Assembly (NCBI GenBank): GCA_023256295.1
Contig: JAGDXH010000002.1
Span: 18,185-23,921, forward strand
Length of the DNA stretch: 5,737 nucleotides
Origin: Thermoproteati archaeon
GTDB taxonomy: Archaea; Thermoproteota; Thermoprotei_A; Marsarchaeales; UBA168
Direction of reading: 5' to 3'
In this document: in pieces, positions 1-5,223 of the stretch
Layout: every line of letters starts with the position of its first letter
Numbering within the stretch: the first letter of the stretch is position 1
Position numbers and translations under genes: made by a program
Notes under the pieces: generated by a model
What the model was told of the DNA's origin: nothing
Database searches by the model: none
What the model saw: only the letters and a program-made list of their open reading frames with translations

Positions 1-1
1 C

Positions 2-655
2 GCAGCCACAACCGTCTCTACCATAGGAGCATGCGCGCTGGCAATGGGACTAGATCTCGCTCCGAAGGCGGTTGGAGAGATGGCCTACCGCGTGGAGCTA
101 GGGGTGCAAGGGCGCGCCAGCCCCATGGACGCCCTGGCAGCTTCCATCGGAGGAGCGCTGAAAGTAACTCCAAGAGGTGATACTCCATTCGTCAGGCTCA
201 GGCTTCCAGTCAGCCTCCCGCTGATACTGGCATATACTCCGAAGCAGCTGACCACAAAGGAAGCTGTTGAGAGGGTCAGGAAGACGGCGCAAGAGATGGG
301 CCCGCGTTTTGACCAGATCCTCAAGAGCATATCGAGCGTTGTTGATCGGGCATCGGCTTCTCTCAGCACTGGTGACCTAGTCGCGCTTGGAATGCTCATG
401 GATGAGAATGAGAGTCTGCTCGAAGAACTGGGAGTTGTGAGCGAGAGATCGAGAGAGATAATCGACGTTGCAAAGCATGCGGGGGCTTTGGGAGCAAAGG
501 TTAGTGGGGGAGGCTTTGGAGGAACAGTCGTGGCGCTTGTCAAAGAGCGCGACGTTGAGGAAGTTGCCAAACACGTTCGGCCTCTTGCCAATGCGGTTTT
601 TCTAAGCAGAAGTTCCGGTGGTTTGAGGCGCTGGGTCACTTCCACAACGCATTAA
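2..655 (+). CDS. mvk: Mevalonate kinase, archaeal GHMP family (5' end cut by window)
   Basis: Mevalonate kinase phosphorylates mevalonate with ATP in the cytoplasm; in archaea this feeds isoprenoid ether-lipid synthesis. The reading frame is open from base 2, so the start and the ATP-binding GLGSSA-type motif lie outside the window; 217 residues are visible. Seen here: a VQGRASPMD segment ending at 128-130, which matches the archaeal mevalonate kinase region with the catalytic Asp, followed by SIGG; later a helical stretch with LMDENESLLEELGV and AGALGAKVSGGGFGG (about 476-523), the C-terminal GHMP glycine motif. That motif is usually G-A-G-G-G-G, so the Phe is a variation. The ATG at 44 is internal, because homology continues upstream of it (AATTVSTIGACALA). 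The stop TAA overlaps the next gene's ATG by 1 nt. Family assignment is firm; mevalonate kinase is favoured over another GHMP kinase such as phosphomevalonate kinase by the QGxASPxD and DxNxxLLxxLGV patterns. Confidence 0.85.
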   Translation, partial: AATTVSTIGACALAMGLDLAPKAVGEMAYRVELGVQGRASPMDALAASIGGALKVTPRGDTPFVRLRLPVSLPLILAYTPKQLTTKEAVERVRKTAQEMGPRFDQILKSISSVVDRASASLSTGDLVALGMLMDENESLLEELGVVSERSREIIDVAKHAGALGAKVSGGGFGGTVVALVKERDVEEVAKHVRPLANAVFLSRSSGGLRRWVTSTTH

Positions 656-984
656 TGCATCTCCTGCTGGCACTCATGCAGGGATACCTCAGGCTCAGGT
701 TGGAGGAGTCTCAGAAAGCGCTTGAAGCTCTTGAGTGCGAGCCGAGGAGGTCAATACTTGTCCTTTTGGCCGACGGTCCCTTGGCCAGCGGGGACATCTA
801 CAGGGGTTTGTTGTCCATGGGAACGCAGACAAAGGAAAAAAGTACCTTTTACTATCACCTATCAAAGCTCAGAGAAGCAGGGTTGATTCGCGTGCGCAAC
901 ACGTTAGAAGGCGCCGGCAAGCCCGAGAGGGTCTGGGAGCTTGCGTGCAACGGTGTTTGTTTCGAGTTCAGCACAAGCGGTTGA
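655..984 (+). CDS. Small winged-helix (ArsR-like) DNA-binding protein
   Basis: This 109-residue protein looks like a winged helix-turn-helix regulator. Residues 19-38 (QKALEALECEPRRSILVLLA) form the first helices typical of ArsR-like archaeal regulators. Residues 41-50 begin the turn, residues 61-78 (with STFYYHLSKLREAGLI) form the recognition helix, and residues 79-96 form the wing, ending VWEL. The loop between the two HTH helices (LSMGTQTKEK) is longer than usual. Two cysteines lie near the C-terminus (98 and 102), but no full metal site is visible. The ATG at 655 overlaps the kinase stop (TAATG), so the two genes are probably co-transcribed and translationally coupled; no clear SD precedes it, and ATG at 676 is an alternative start. 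Target and ligand are unknown. It sits directly upstream of the ribosomal operon promoter, so a role there is possible but unproven. Confidence 0.75.
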   Translation: MHLLLALMQGYLRLRLEESQKALEALECEPRRSILVLLADGPLASGDIYRGLLSMGTQTKEKSTFYYHLSKLREAGLIRVRNTLEGAGKPERVWELACNGVCFEFSTSG

Positions 985-989
985 TTGGG

Positions 990-1003
990 CCAAAGCTTAT
1001 TAG
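990..1003 (+). promoter_or_regulatory. Archaeal core promoter (BRE/TATA-like) for the uL22 operon
   Basis: The sequence CCAAAGCTTATTAG lies in the only intergenic gap of the window. AAAGCTTATTA (992-1002) resembles archaeal TATA boxes, with a CCAAA BRE-like part just upstream. Known archaeal spacing puts transcription start about 22-27 nt past the TATA centre, i.e. about 1018-1026, on or next to the uL22 TTG at 1020. The transcript would then have almost no leader. A short inverted repeat TTGG-G-CCAA (985-993) overlaps the upstream edge. The call rests on motif and location only. Confidence 0.6.
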
Positions 1004-1008
1004 AGGCT

Positions 1009-1012
1009 GAGG
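1009..1012 (+). promoter_or_regulatory. Possible ribosome binding site of uL22
   Basis: GAGG ends 7 nt before the TTG at 1020, within the spacing range of the other genes here (6-12 nt). It can work only on transcripts that begin well upstream, for example readthrough from the mevalonate kinase unit, since the local promoter predicts a start too close to the gene to include it. Confidence 0.4.
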
Positions 1013-1019
1013 CAGAACA

Positions 1020-1502
1020 TTGGAGATAAAAACGCCAAGGTATGGGTACACCGTTCAGCTGGAGGACCCTTCCAAAGAGGTCCTGGTGAGTGCGAGAAAC
1101 GTGCGTGCATCCTACAGGAAGAGCGTGGAACTCATGGATGCAATAAGGGGCAAGCGCGTTAAGGATGTTCAGGCAATCCTTGAGGGCGTGGTCAATCTGG
1201 AGCGTCCGATCCACTACACCAAGCACAGGAAGCATGTCCCTCATCACGCTGGGCTTCGCGGCCCCAGGGGGGCTGAAGGCGGATACCCTGTGAATGCGGC
1301 CAAGCAGCTCCAGAAGCTTCTTGACAATGCCTTGGCTGTGGCGGACTCCAAGGGTCTTGATGAAGATCACCTTTTTGTATTCCATTCCGCCGTCCTTCTT
1401 GGGACAAAGGTCAGGAGGTTCTTTGCTAGGGCAAGGGGGCAGCATGACCTGAAGACCAGGCAGCTTGTTCACTTGGAACTTGGGCTCAAGGAGGTGTCCT
1501 GA
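1020..1502 (+). CDS. rpl22: Large-subunit ribosomal protein uL22 (L22)
   Basis: uL22 binds 23S rRNA domains early in 50S assembly, and its long loop lines the peptide exit tunnel. The 160-residue product fits archaeal uL22: PRYGYTVQL at the N-terminus, SARNVRASYRKSVEL (residues 24-38) and AIRGKRV (41-47) matching the usual RxLRISPKKAxEV..IRGK region, then the basic archaeal insert around 63-89 ending GGYPVNAAKQLQKLL, and an ARARG beta-hairpin segment at 136-140. The TTG start is forced: an in-frame TGA lies at 1008-1010 and no other start codon precedes the conserved PRYGY. It is the first gene after the promoter; uS19, its usual upstream neighbour, is absent. One base separates its TGA from the uS3 GTG. 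Confidence 0.95.
   Translation: MEIKTPRYGYTVQLEDPSKEVLVSARNVRASYRKSVELMDAIRGKRVKDVQAILEGVVNLERPIHYTKHRKHVPHHAGLRGPRGAEGGYPVNAAKQLQKLLDNALAVADSKGLDEDHLFVFHSAVLLGTKVRRFFARARGQHDLKTRQLVHLELGLKEVS
1488..1496 (+). promoter_or_regulatory. Strong ribosome binding site of uS3, inside uL22
   Basis: AAGGAGGTG is a near-perfect SD match and lies 7 nt before the GTG at 1504. It fixes that GTG as the uS3 start and rules out the upstream TTG at 1465, which lies deep inside uL22. Confidence 0.85.
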
Positions 1503-1503
1503 C

Positions 1504-2142
1504 GTGCTCGTAAAGCGGTATTTTGTTGAAAAAGGTTTGAAGTATGCCATGATCCAGGACGACTTAAAACATCAGTTGCGCGAGGCTGGATTGGTGAAAG
1601 TGGAGGTATCACAGGCCCCTCTTGGCGCGCGCGTCATATTGTACGCTCAGCGTCCTGGGCTAGTCATAGGTCAGCGGGGAAACAACATACAGGCCTTGAC
1701 CGCTGAGCTGGAAAAGAAGTACAAGATAGAGAATCCTCATGTACTGGTGTACGGTATAGACAATCCGTCTCTAGAGCCCCAGGCTTTGGCGTTTAACCTA
1801 GCCGAGCAGCTCGAAAGGGGAATGTATTACAGAAAGATCGCCAACTCCACCCTTAACGACGTGAGAAGGGCTGGGGCCAAGGGAGTTGAGATCGTGATAA
1901 GAGGGCGTCTCTCGATCGCCAAGTCTCGGATGGTAAGGTTCACGACTGGCGTGGTTTACAAGAGCGGGATGGTGCTTGGAAAACAAACGAGCTTGGGTAA
2001 GTCCTCCGCCCTCCTCAAGGAGGGGCTCGTGGGGGTGAAGGTCAGGTTGACGAAGCCAGGGCCATCTGCGGACGCTGTGTTTTTGAGGGAGCAGCAAAGG
2101 ACTAGAGGTGAGCAGCTTGTCACTGAAAGCAAAGGAGCTTAG
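1504..2142 (+). CDS. rps3: Small-subunit ribosomal protein uS3 (S3)
   Basis: uS3 sits in the head of the 30S subunit at the mRNA entry channel. The 212-residue product begins with LVKRYFVEKGLKY, close to archaeal uS3 N-termini. It has a type II KH domain with APLGARVILYAQRPGLVIGQRG at about residues 38-59 (GxxG loop G56-Q-R-G59), ALAFNLAEQLERG, and the C-terminal domain with GAKGVEIVIRGRLS..KSRM (about 130-150) and a GLVGVKVRL strand near 180. The GTG at 1504 is chosen for its strong SD and conserved N-terminus. The last 26 nt overlap uL29 in another frame, and the uL29 SD lies inside this gene, pointing to coupled translation. Confidence 0.95.
   Translation: MLVKRYFVEKGLKYAMIQDDLKHQLREAGLVKVEVSQAPLGARVILYAQRPGLVIGQRGNNIQALTAELEKKYKIENPHVLVYGIDNPSLEPQALAFNLAEQLERGMYYRKIANSTLNDVRRAGAKGVEIVIRGRLSIAKSRMVRFTTGVVYKSGMVLGKQTSLGKSSALLKEGLVGVKVRLTKPGPSADAVFLREQQRTRGEQLVTESKGA
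2105..2111 (+). promoter_or_regulatory. Ribosome binding site deciding the uL29 start
   Basis: GAGGTGA is followed by 5 nt (GCAGC) and the TTG at 2117. The in-frame GTG at 2108 is part of this SD and so is unlikely to be the start, although a weaker AAAGG at 2096-2100 could serve it. Confidence 0.75.
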
Positions 2143-2320
2143 GAAGATGAGTGCCCAGGAGCTCGATAAGCTCCTTGAGGACCAAAGGTTGCAGTTGCTC
2201 AAGTTGTCTGCAGAAAAAGCTGCTCGGGGTACCTTGGATAAACCGGGCACATTAAAGGTGACGCGGAAGAACGTTGCAAAAATAATCACGGTTCTCGGTG
2301 AGAAAAGTGAAAGCTCCTGA
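2117..2320 (+). CDS. rpl29: Large-subunit ribosomal protein uL29 (L29)
   Basis: uL29 is a small helical protein near the exit tunnel, part of the docking region for nascent-chain factors. The 67-residue product has the family's two-helix layout: LKAKELRKMSAQELDKLLED (about 3-22) and LQLLKLSAEKAARG, then the loop DKPGTLKVTRKNVAKIITVL (about 41-60). The length is normal for archaea. The start is TTG 2117, 5 nt after GAGGTGA; the alternative GTG at 2108 would add three residues. It overlaps uS3 by 26 nt and Rnp1 by 14 nt. An aIF1/SUI1 gene, found after uL29 in many archaea, is missing here. Confidence 0.93.
   Translation: MSLKAKELRKMSAQELDKLLEDQRLQLLKLSAEKAARGTLDKPGTLKVTRKNVAKIITVLGEKSESS
2297..2301 (+). 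promoter_or_regulatory. Ribosome binding site deciding the Rnp1 start
   Basis: GGTGA, inside uL29, is followed by GAAAA and the GTG at 2307, the same 5-nt spacing as for uL29. The in-frame GTG at 2298 is part of this motif. Confidence 0.7.
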
Positions 2321-2531
2321 TACAGTTCTTGAGGGACAGGAAGTTTCCTTTAGGTTTATGGGCCGCGAAGTGAGGGGTCAGTGTCAGGTAGAGACGAGGA
2401 ACACGCTGATGGTTGGCGAAAAAGTCTATCCCAAAAAAGCCTTGTCATCTTTTAGCGTTCAAGGTCATCCCGTTCCCATTGAGCGCTTGATGGGATCATC
2501 ATTGGTAGATAGGCTGAAAAGGGAGGCATGA
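2307..2531 (+). CDS. rnp1: RNase P protein component 1 (Rpp29/Pop4 family)
   Basis: Archaeal Rpp29 pairs with Rpp21 and supports substrate recognition by the RNase P ribozyme, which trims the 5' leader of tRNA precursors. The 74-residue product shows the family hallmark ETRNTLMV (residues 29-36) in an Sm-like barrel: LEGQEVSFRFMGREVRG (about 8-24), then VYPKKALSSFSV (40-51) and the end GSSLVDRLKREA, like the usual G(R)xxDRIKxR tail. It is shorter than typical archaeal members, lacking the longer basic N-terminus and the HELIG-type motif. Its place between uL29 and uS17 is the standard archaeal one and supports the call. The start is taken at GTG 2307 from the GGTGA-5 nt spacing; GTG 2298 would add three residues. 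Its stop is in the same frame as uS17, 18 nt upstream of it. Confidence 0.88.
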   Translation: MKAPDTVLEGQEVSFRFMGREVRGQCQVETRNTLMVGEKVYPKKALSSFSVQGHPVPIERLMGSSLVDRLKREA

Positions 2532-2534
2532 GCT

Positions 2535-2538
2535 GAGG
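2535..2538 (+). promoter_or_regulatory. Ribosome binding site of uS17 (weak)
   Basis: GAGG, within GAGGCGAG, lies 11 nt before the TTG at 2550. The match and spacing are weaker than for neighbouring genes, but no better site is visible in the 18-nt gap. Confidence 0.45.
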
Positions 2539-2549
2539 CGAGAAGAAGC

Positions 2550-2891
2550 TTGCCATCCAAACAGGTGCTGGGCTTTCAGGCTCCTGAAGCGGAGTGCACC
2601 GATCCCAATTGTCCGTTTCATGGAGCCCTCACGGTGAGGGGAGCCGTGTTCGAAGGGATCGTCGAGTCGGCCAGGATGTCAAGGACGATCACCGTTACCA
2701 GAGGAACTGAAAGGTATGTTCAGAAGTATGAGAGGTACATGAGAGAAAAGATGAGACTACACGCGCATCTTCCTCCATGTCTGTCGGTGAAGGAGGGGGA
2801 CAGGGTGGTGGTGGCGGAATGCAGGCCAATATCTAAGACCGTAAGTTTTGTCGTTCTCGGGGTGGTGAAAGGTGGTCAAGAGGGGAGGTAA
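2550..2891 (+). CDS. rps17: Small-subunit ribosomal protein uS17 (S17), archaeal type
   Basis: uS17 is a primary 16S rRNA binder in the body of the 30S subunit. The 113-residue product has the archaeal N-terminal extension with ECTDPNCPFHG (residues 15-25; C16, C21 and H24 are typical of this branch), then the OB-fold: VRGAVFEGIVESARMSRTITV (29-49), RYVQKYERY (55-63), HAHLPPC (71-77), EGDRVVVAECRPISKTVSFVV (82-102). TTG 2550 is the first usable start, because in-frame TGA (2529-2531, the Rnp1 stop) lies 18 nt upstream; GTG 2565 is a less likely later start. The C-terminal 20 nt overlap uL14. Confidence 0.95.
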   Translation: MPSKQVLGFQAPEAECTDPNCPFHGALTVRGAVFEGIVESARMSRTITVTRGTERYVQKYERYMREKMRLHAHLPPCLSVKEGDRVVVAECRPISKTVSFVVLGVVKGGQEGR

Positions 2892-3297
2892 GGAGGCAGT
2901 ACAGGTAAGGAGACCCCATCTCTCAAGGGGTATCACCACTGGAACAGAGCTCGTGTGCGCAGACAACAGTGGCGCCAAGGTCATTGAGATGATTTCTGTT
3001 GAAGGCTACAGGGGTAGGATCAGGCGTTATCCCCGTGCCACGCTTGGCAACGTGATCACCGCGTCGGTGAAGGTGGGCAACCCGGAGATGAGGAGGCAGA
3101 TAGTGAAGGCAATAGTCGTCAGGCAACGTATGCCCGCGAGGAGGCCCGACGGAATGAGGTTGCTCTTTGAGGACAACGCGGCGGTCATACTAACTCCTGA
3201 TGGCGACCCAAAGGGGACCGAGGTCCACGGTCCTGTGGCCAAGGAGGCGGCCGAAAGGATCGTGAAGCTTGCCGGCATGGCCATGATGGTAGTGTAG
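2872..3297 (+). CDS. rpl14: Large-subunit ribosomal protein uL14 (L14)
   Basis: uL14 lies on the 50S interface and forms intersubunit bridges. The 141-residue product has the archaeal N-terminal arm (about 1-24), CADNSGAKVIEMISVEGYRG (29-48), VITASVKVGNPEMRRQIVKA (61-80), IVVRQR (81-86), DGMRLLFEDNAAVILTPDG (93-111), and GTEVHGPVAKEAAERIVKLA (115-134), all family signatures. The GTG start is forced by an in-frame TGA at 2866-2868 and no alternative before the conserved core. It overlaps uS17 by 20 nt. GGTGA at 2864-2868 probably serves as SD, with a rather short spacing of 3 nt. Confidence 0.96.
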   Translation: MVKRGGKEAVQVRRPHLSRGITTGTELVCADNSGAKVIEMISVEGYRGRIRRYPRATLGNVITASVKVGNPEMRRQIVKAIVVRQRMPARRPDGMRLLFEDNAAVILTPDGDPKGTEVHGPVAKEAAERIVKLAGMAMMVV

Positions 3298-3301
3298 GTG
3301 A
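3296..3301 (+). promoter_or_regulatory. Ribosome binding site deciding the uL24 start, overlapping the uL14 stop
   Basis: AGGTGA is followed by TGCTT and the TTG at 3307. The uL14 stop TAG (3295-3297) shares its last two bases with this site. The in-frame GTG at 3298 lies inside it, and the ATG at 3301 starts on its last base. Confidence 0.65.
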
Positions 3302-3306
3302 TGCTT

Positions 3307-3816
3307 TTGAGCAAGAAACCAACGAAACAAAGGCTGGCGATAGCAGAGAGGGCCAGCCATCCATTTGGAAGAAGAAAGCAGGTGATGGCCCACCTATCGT
3401 CGTCCCTCTCATCAAGGCTTGGCCTTAGGTCGCTTGGTGTCAGGGAGGGAGACACTGTCAAGGTTGTGAAAGGTGAACACGCTGGGCAAAGCGGACGGGT
3501 GAGGGCGGTGCTGCCCTCACTTGGGCGTCTGGAAGTGGTAGGCATCACCGAGAAAAGCACGAAAGGGGAGACGGTTTACCCGCGCATAAGCGTCTCTTAT
3601 GTGGAGATAACTCGTCTCAACCTTTCGGATAAGTGGAGAAAGCAGATAATAAAACGGAAGACTGGTAAGGAGGTCAGCTCAGAGGTCGTTAGGGAAGTAG
3701 CCACCACGGAGCAATCTCCGGAGAACGCCCAACCTTCTGAGACTGCTTCTGCCCAAAGTCAAGAAACGGAGGGGATCAAGCCCTCAGGAGAGGAGGTAAG
3801 CAAAGATGGCAAATAA
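3307..3816 (+). CDS. rpl24: Large-subunit ribosomal protein uL24 (L24) with long C-terminal tail
   Basis: uL24 is an early 50S assembly protein near the tunnel exit. Residues 3-29 (KKPTKQR..HPFGRRKQVMAH) match the archaeal/eukaryotic N-terminal extension. LSSRLGLRSLGVREGD (34-49) leads into the KOW motif, VKVVKGEHAGQSGRVRAV (51-68), and the domain ends with VEITRLNLSDKWRKQIIKRK (99-118). From about residue 119 to 169 comes a tail rich in Ser, Glu, Gln, Thr and Ala with no recognisable fold, longer than most archaeal uL24 tails and probably disordered. TTG 3307 is chosen from AGGTGA plus 5 nt; ATG 3301 or GTG 3298 would add two or three residues and cannot be excluded. The 3' end overlaps eS4 by 11 nt, and the eS4 SD is encoded by the tail. 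Confidence 0.92.
   Translation: MSKKPTKQRLAIAERASHPFGRRKQVMAHLSSSLSSRLGLRSLGVREGDTVKVVKGEHAGQSGRVRAVLPSLGRLEVVGITEKSTKGETVYPRISVSYVEITRLNLSDKWRKQIIKRKTGKEVSSEVVREVATTEQSPENAQPSETASAQSQETEGIKPSGEEVSKDGK
3791..3799 (+). promoter_or_regulatory. Strong ribosome binding site of eS4
   Basis: AGGAGGTAA within the end of uL24 lies 6 nt before the ATG at 3806 and confirms that start. Confidence 0.8.
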
Positions 3817-4531
3817 GGGAGGAAATCGTCACATGAAGGTCTCTCAAGTACCACCTTCATGGCCAAGGGGTGGGAAGAGCGTTAGGTTTATGCAAAAGCC
3901 CCGCCCTGGTCCTCATCCTTTGAAAAGGGCCGTGACCCTTGGAGCCATGACGAGGGATGTGCTTGGTGTGGTGAGCTACAATCGGGAGGCCAAGCAAGTG
4001 CTTGTCATGGGAAAGGTTAGGGTGAATGGGCGCTTGAGAAGGGATGAAAAGTTCCCGATTGGTCCCTTTGACGTCTTAAGCGTCGAGGGTAGTGGGGACT
4101 ACGTGGTCTTGCCAAAGAAAGGATATGGGCTTTACCCGTTTGCTTCCAAGGGACCGAGATACCTCAGATTGGAGAGGAAGCTGCTTTCACCTGCGGGTTT
4201 TCAACTTGGATTTCACGATGGCAGCACTCTTCTGGTCGGCAGGGATGATCCCTTGGTGAAGGCAAAACCTGGATGTACAGTTCTGTTTGAACTGCACTCA
4301 GGAAAGTGGAGGCCAACCTCGTTTCTCCCGCTAGAGGAGAATTCCATGGTAGTCGTGGTAGGTGGCAAGAACGAGGGAACTTACGGCCGTGCTTCTTCCT
4401 TGTCTGCCCGTCAGATCAACGTCACCACGCCGGATGGTCAGAGCTTTCAGACCTCTCGGGATCATGTCTATGTAGTGGATGAAGCTCTCTTGAAGTTGTT
4501 ATCTGAGGCAAGTAGCGAGGTGAGCAAGTGA
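3806..4531 (+). CDS. rps4e: Small-subunit ribosomal protein eS4 (S4e)
   Basis: eS4 is found in archaea and eukaryotes but not bacteria, so it identifies the domain of life. It binds 16S rRNA in the body of the 30S subunit. The 241-residue product has the full layout: N-terminal HMKVSQVPPSWP (9-20), KPRPGPHPLKRAV (31-43), an S4-like RNA-binding domain (about 45-95; TRDVLGVVSYNREAKQVL and GKVRVNGRLRRDEKFPIG), a central domain with LGFHDGSTLLV (134-144), and a KOW motif around MVVVVGGKNEGTYGRASSL (181-199), ending DHVYVVD. About 16 further residues extend past the usual end. The ATG start has a strong SD. One base separates its TGA from uL5. Confidence 0.96.
   Translation: MANKGGNRHMKVSQVPPSWPRGGKSVRFMQKPRPGPHPLKRAVTLGAMTRDVLGVVSYNREAKQVLVMGKVRVNGRLRRDEKFPIGPFDVLSVEGSGDYVVLPKKGYGLYPFASKGPRYLRLERKLLSPAGFQLGFHDGSTLLVGRDDPLVKAKPGCTVLFELHSGKWRPTSFLPLEENSMVVVVGGKNEGTYGRASSLSARQINVTTPDGQSFQTSRDHVYVVDEALLKLLSEASSEVSK
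4517..4524 (+). promoter_or_regulatory. Ribosome binding site of uL5
   Basis: GAGGTGAG near the end of eS4 lies 8 nt before the ATG at 4533. A GTG at 4528 is closer but out of frame and stops after two codons, so ATG 4533 is kept. Confidence 0.65.
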
Positions 4532-4532
4532 A

Positions 4533-5051
4533 ATGACAAACATCATGGATGAAGTTAGGTTGGAGAAAGTGACCCTGAACTTATCGTTTGCGGGTAGGCC
4601 GGAGAGGCAGAACGCTGCGGTAACGGTTGCCGAGAGCCTGGCCGGGCAAAAGCCGGTTCTCTCGAGAGCCAAGAAGACCGTGAGAGAGTTTGGGATCCAC
4701 AAAGGAGAGCCCATGGCTGCCGTCGTGACGCTCAGAAAGGAGAAGGCTGAGGACTTCTTGAACAAGGCATTGGTTGCGGTCAACAGAAGGATGAAGGCCA
4801 GCAGCTTTGATGGGCGGTCCACGCTAAACTTCGGCGTCTCTGAACACATAACTATCCCGGGCATGAAGTACGTTCCCGAGCTCGGAATATTCGGTTTTAA
4901 CGTGGCTATAACTCTCAGCAAGCCAGGGAAGAGGGTAGAGGTCAGAAGGGAGAGCCCAAGGAGATTGCCAGCCAAGAAGTTTGTGAACAGGGATGAGGCC
5001 TTGGAATTCATGAGGAGGAAGTTTTCGGTTGAGTTTGACCGAGGCGATTAG
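4533..5051 (+). CDS. rpl5: Large-subunit ribosomal protein uL5 (L5)
   Basis: uL5 binds 5S rRNA and helps form the central protuberance, contacting P-site tRNA and the small-subunit head. The 172-residue product carries [12 protein letters not shown] (8-19), [25 protein letters not shown] (36-60), [16 protein letters not shown] (65-80), [23 protein letters not shown] (84-106), [20 protein letters not shown] (109-128) and a basic archaeal C-terminus ending [14 protein letters not shown]. The usual glycine-rich NIGVGE start of the family is changed to NLSFAG, a modest divergence. ATG 4533 is the first possible start, since in-frame TGA lies at 4521-4523; ATG 4545 is an alternative four codons later. 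Two bases separate its stop from uS14. Confidence 0.95.
   Translation: MTNIMDEVRLEKVTLNLSFAGRPERQNAAVTVAESLAGQKPVLSRAKKTVREFGIHKGEPMAAVVTLRKEKAEDFLNKALVAVNRRMKASSFDGRSTLNFGVSEHITIPGMKYVPELGIFGFNVAITLSKPGKRVEVRRESPRRLPAKKFVNRDEALEFMRRKFSVEFDRGD
5041..5048 (+). promoter_or_regulatory. Ribosome binding site of uS14
   Basis: GAGGCGAT differs by one base from GAGGTGAT and ends 5 nt before the GTG at 5054. It directly abuts the uL5 stop TAG. Confidence 0.6.
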
Positions 5052-5053
5052 CA

Positions 5054-5218
5054 GTGGGTAAAAACAAACCACCAAAAGAAAGGAAGTATGGCAGGGGAGC
5101 TCAGGTCTGCGCCAGATGCGGGAGCCACGATGCCCCAATACGCGCATACGGGCTTCACTTGTGCAGACAGTGCTTCAGGGAGATGGCGAAGGACATGGGC
5201 TTTGAGAAGTACAGGTGA
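5054..5218 (+). CDS. rps14: Small-subunit ribosomal protein uS14 (S14), zinc-binding type
   Basis: uS14 is a small protein of the 30S head. My translation from GTG 5054 gives 54 residues: [15 protein letters not shown] at the N-terminus, then C19-A-R-C22 and C37-R-Q-C40, a four-cysteine zinc site, then [14 protein letters not shown]. Length and both CxxC pairs match archaeal uS14. It is short enough to fall below common ORF length cutoffs, and a different overlapping frame (5088-5270) could be called in its place. It follows uL5 by 2 nt and precedes uS8 by 5 nt; its TGA stop is part of the uS8 SD (AGGTGA). Confidence 0.95.
   Translation: MGKNKPPKERKYGRGAQVCARCGSHDAPIRAYGLHLCRQCFREMAKDMGFEKYR
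5213..5218 (+). promoter_or_regulatory. Ribosome binding site deciding the uS8 start, containing the uS14 stop
   Basis: AGGTGA is followed by GCGAT and the GTG at 5224. Its last three bases are the uS14 stop codon, and the in-frame GTG at 5215 is part of the motif. Confidence 0.75.
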
Positions 5219-5223
5219 GCGAT

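Noticed and set aside
85..645. 186-codon open frame on the - strand opposite the mevalonate kinase
   Set aside because: It lies fully opposite a conserved gene, and its translation is Ser/Thr/Pro-rich shadow sequence with no family motif.
735..1010. 91-codon + strand frame overlapping the winged-helix gene
   Set aside because: It is a +2 shadow of the regulator gene with no conserved motif; the HTH lies in the 655-984 frame.
985..1019. Transcription terminator between the regulator gene and uL22
   Set aside because: There is no T-rich tract or stable hairpin followed by T residues, so readthrough into the operon looks possible.
1465..1503. Upstream TTG start adding 13 residues to uS3
   Set aside because: The extension lies inside uL22, matches no uS3 N-terminus, and the strong SD points to GTG 1504.
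855..1550. 231-codon open frame on the - strand across the regulator, promoter and uL22
   Set aside because: It crosses three conserved + strand features and resembles no protein I know; its length follows from base bias in the sense genes.
2528..2536. ATG overlapping the Rnp1 stop (ATGA) as a start of uS17
   Set aside because: It is out of frame with uS17 and stops after two codons.
3027..3560. 177-codon open frame on the - strand opposite uL14/uL24
   Set aside because: It is a shadow of two clear ribosomal protein genes with no motif or ribosome binding site of its own.
4499..5011. 170-codon open frame on the - strand opposite uL5
   Set aside because: It is antisense to a fully conserved uL5 gene; the hydrophobic look comes from complementing Lys/Glu-rich codons.
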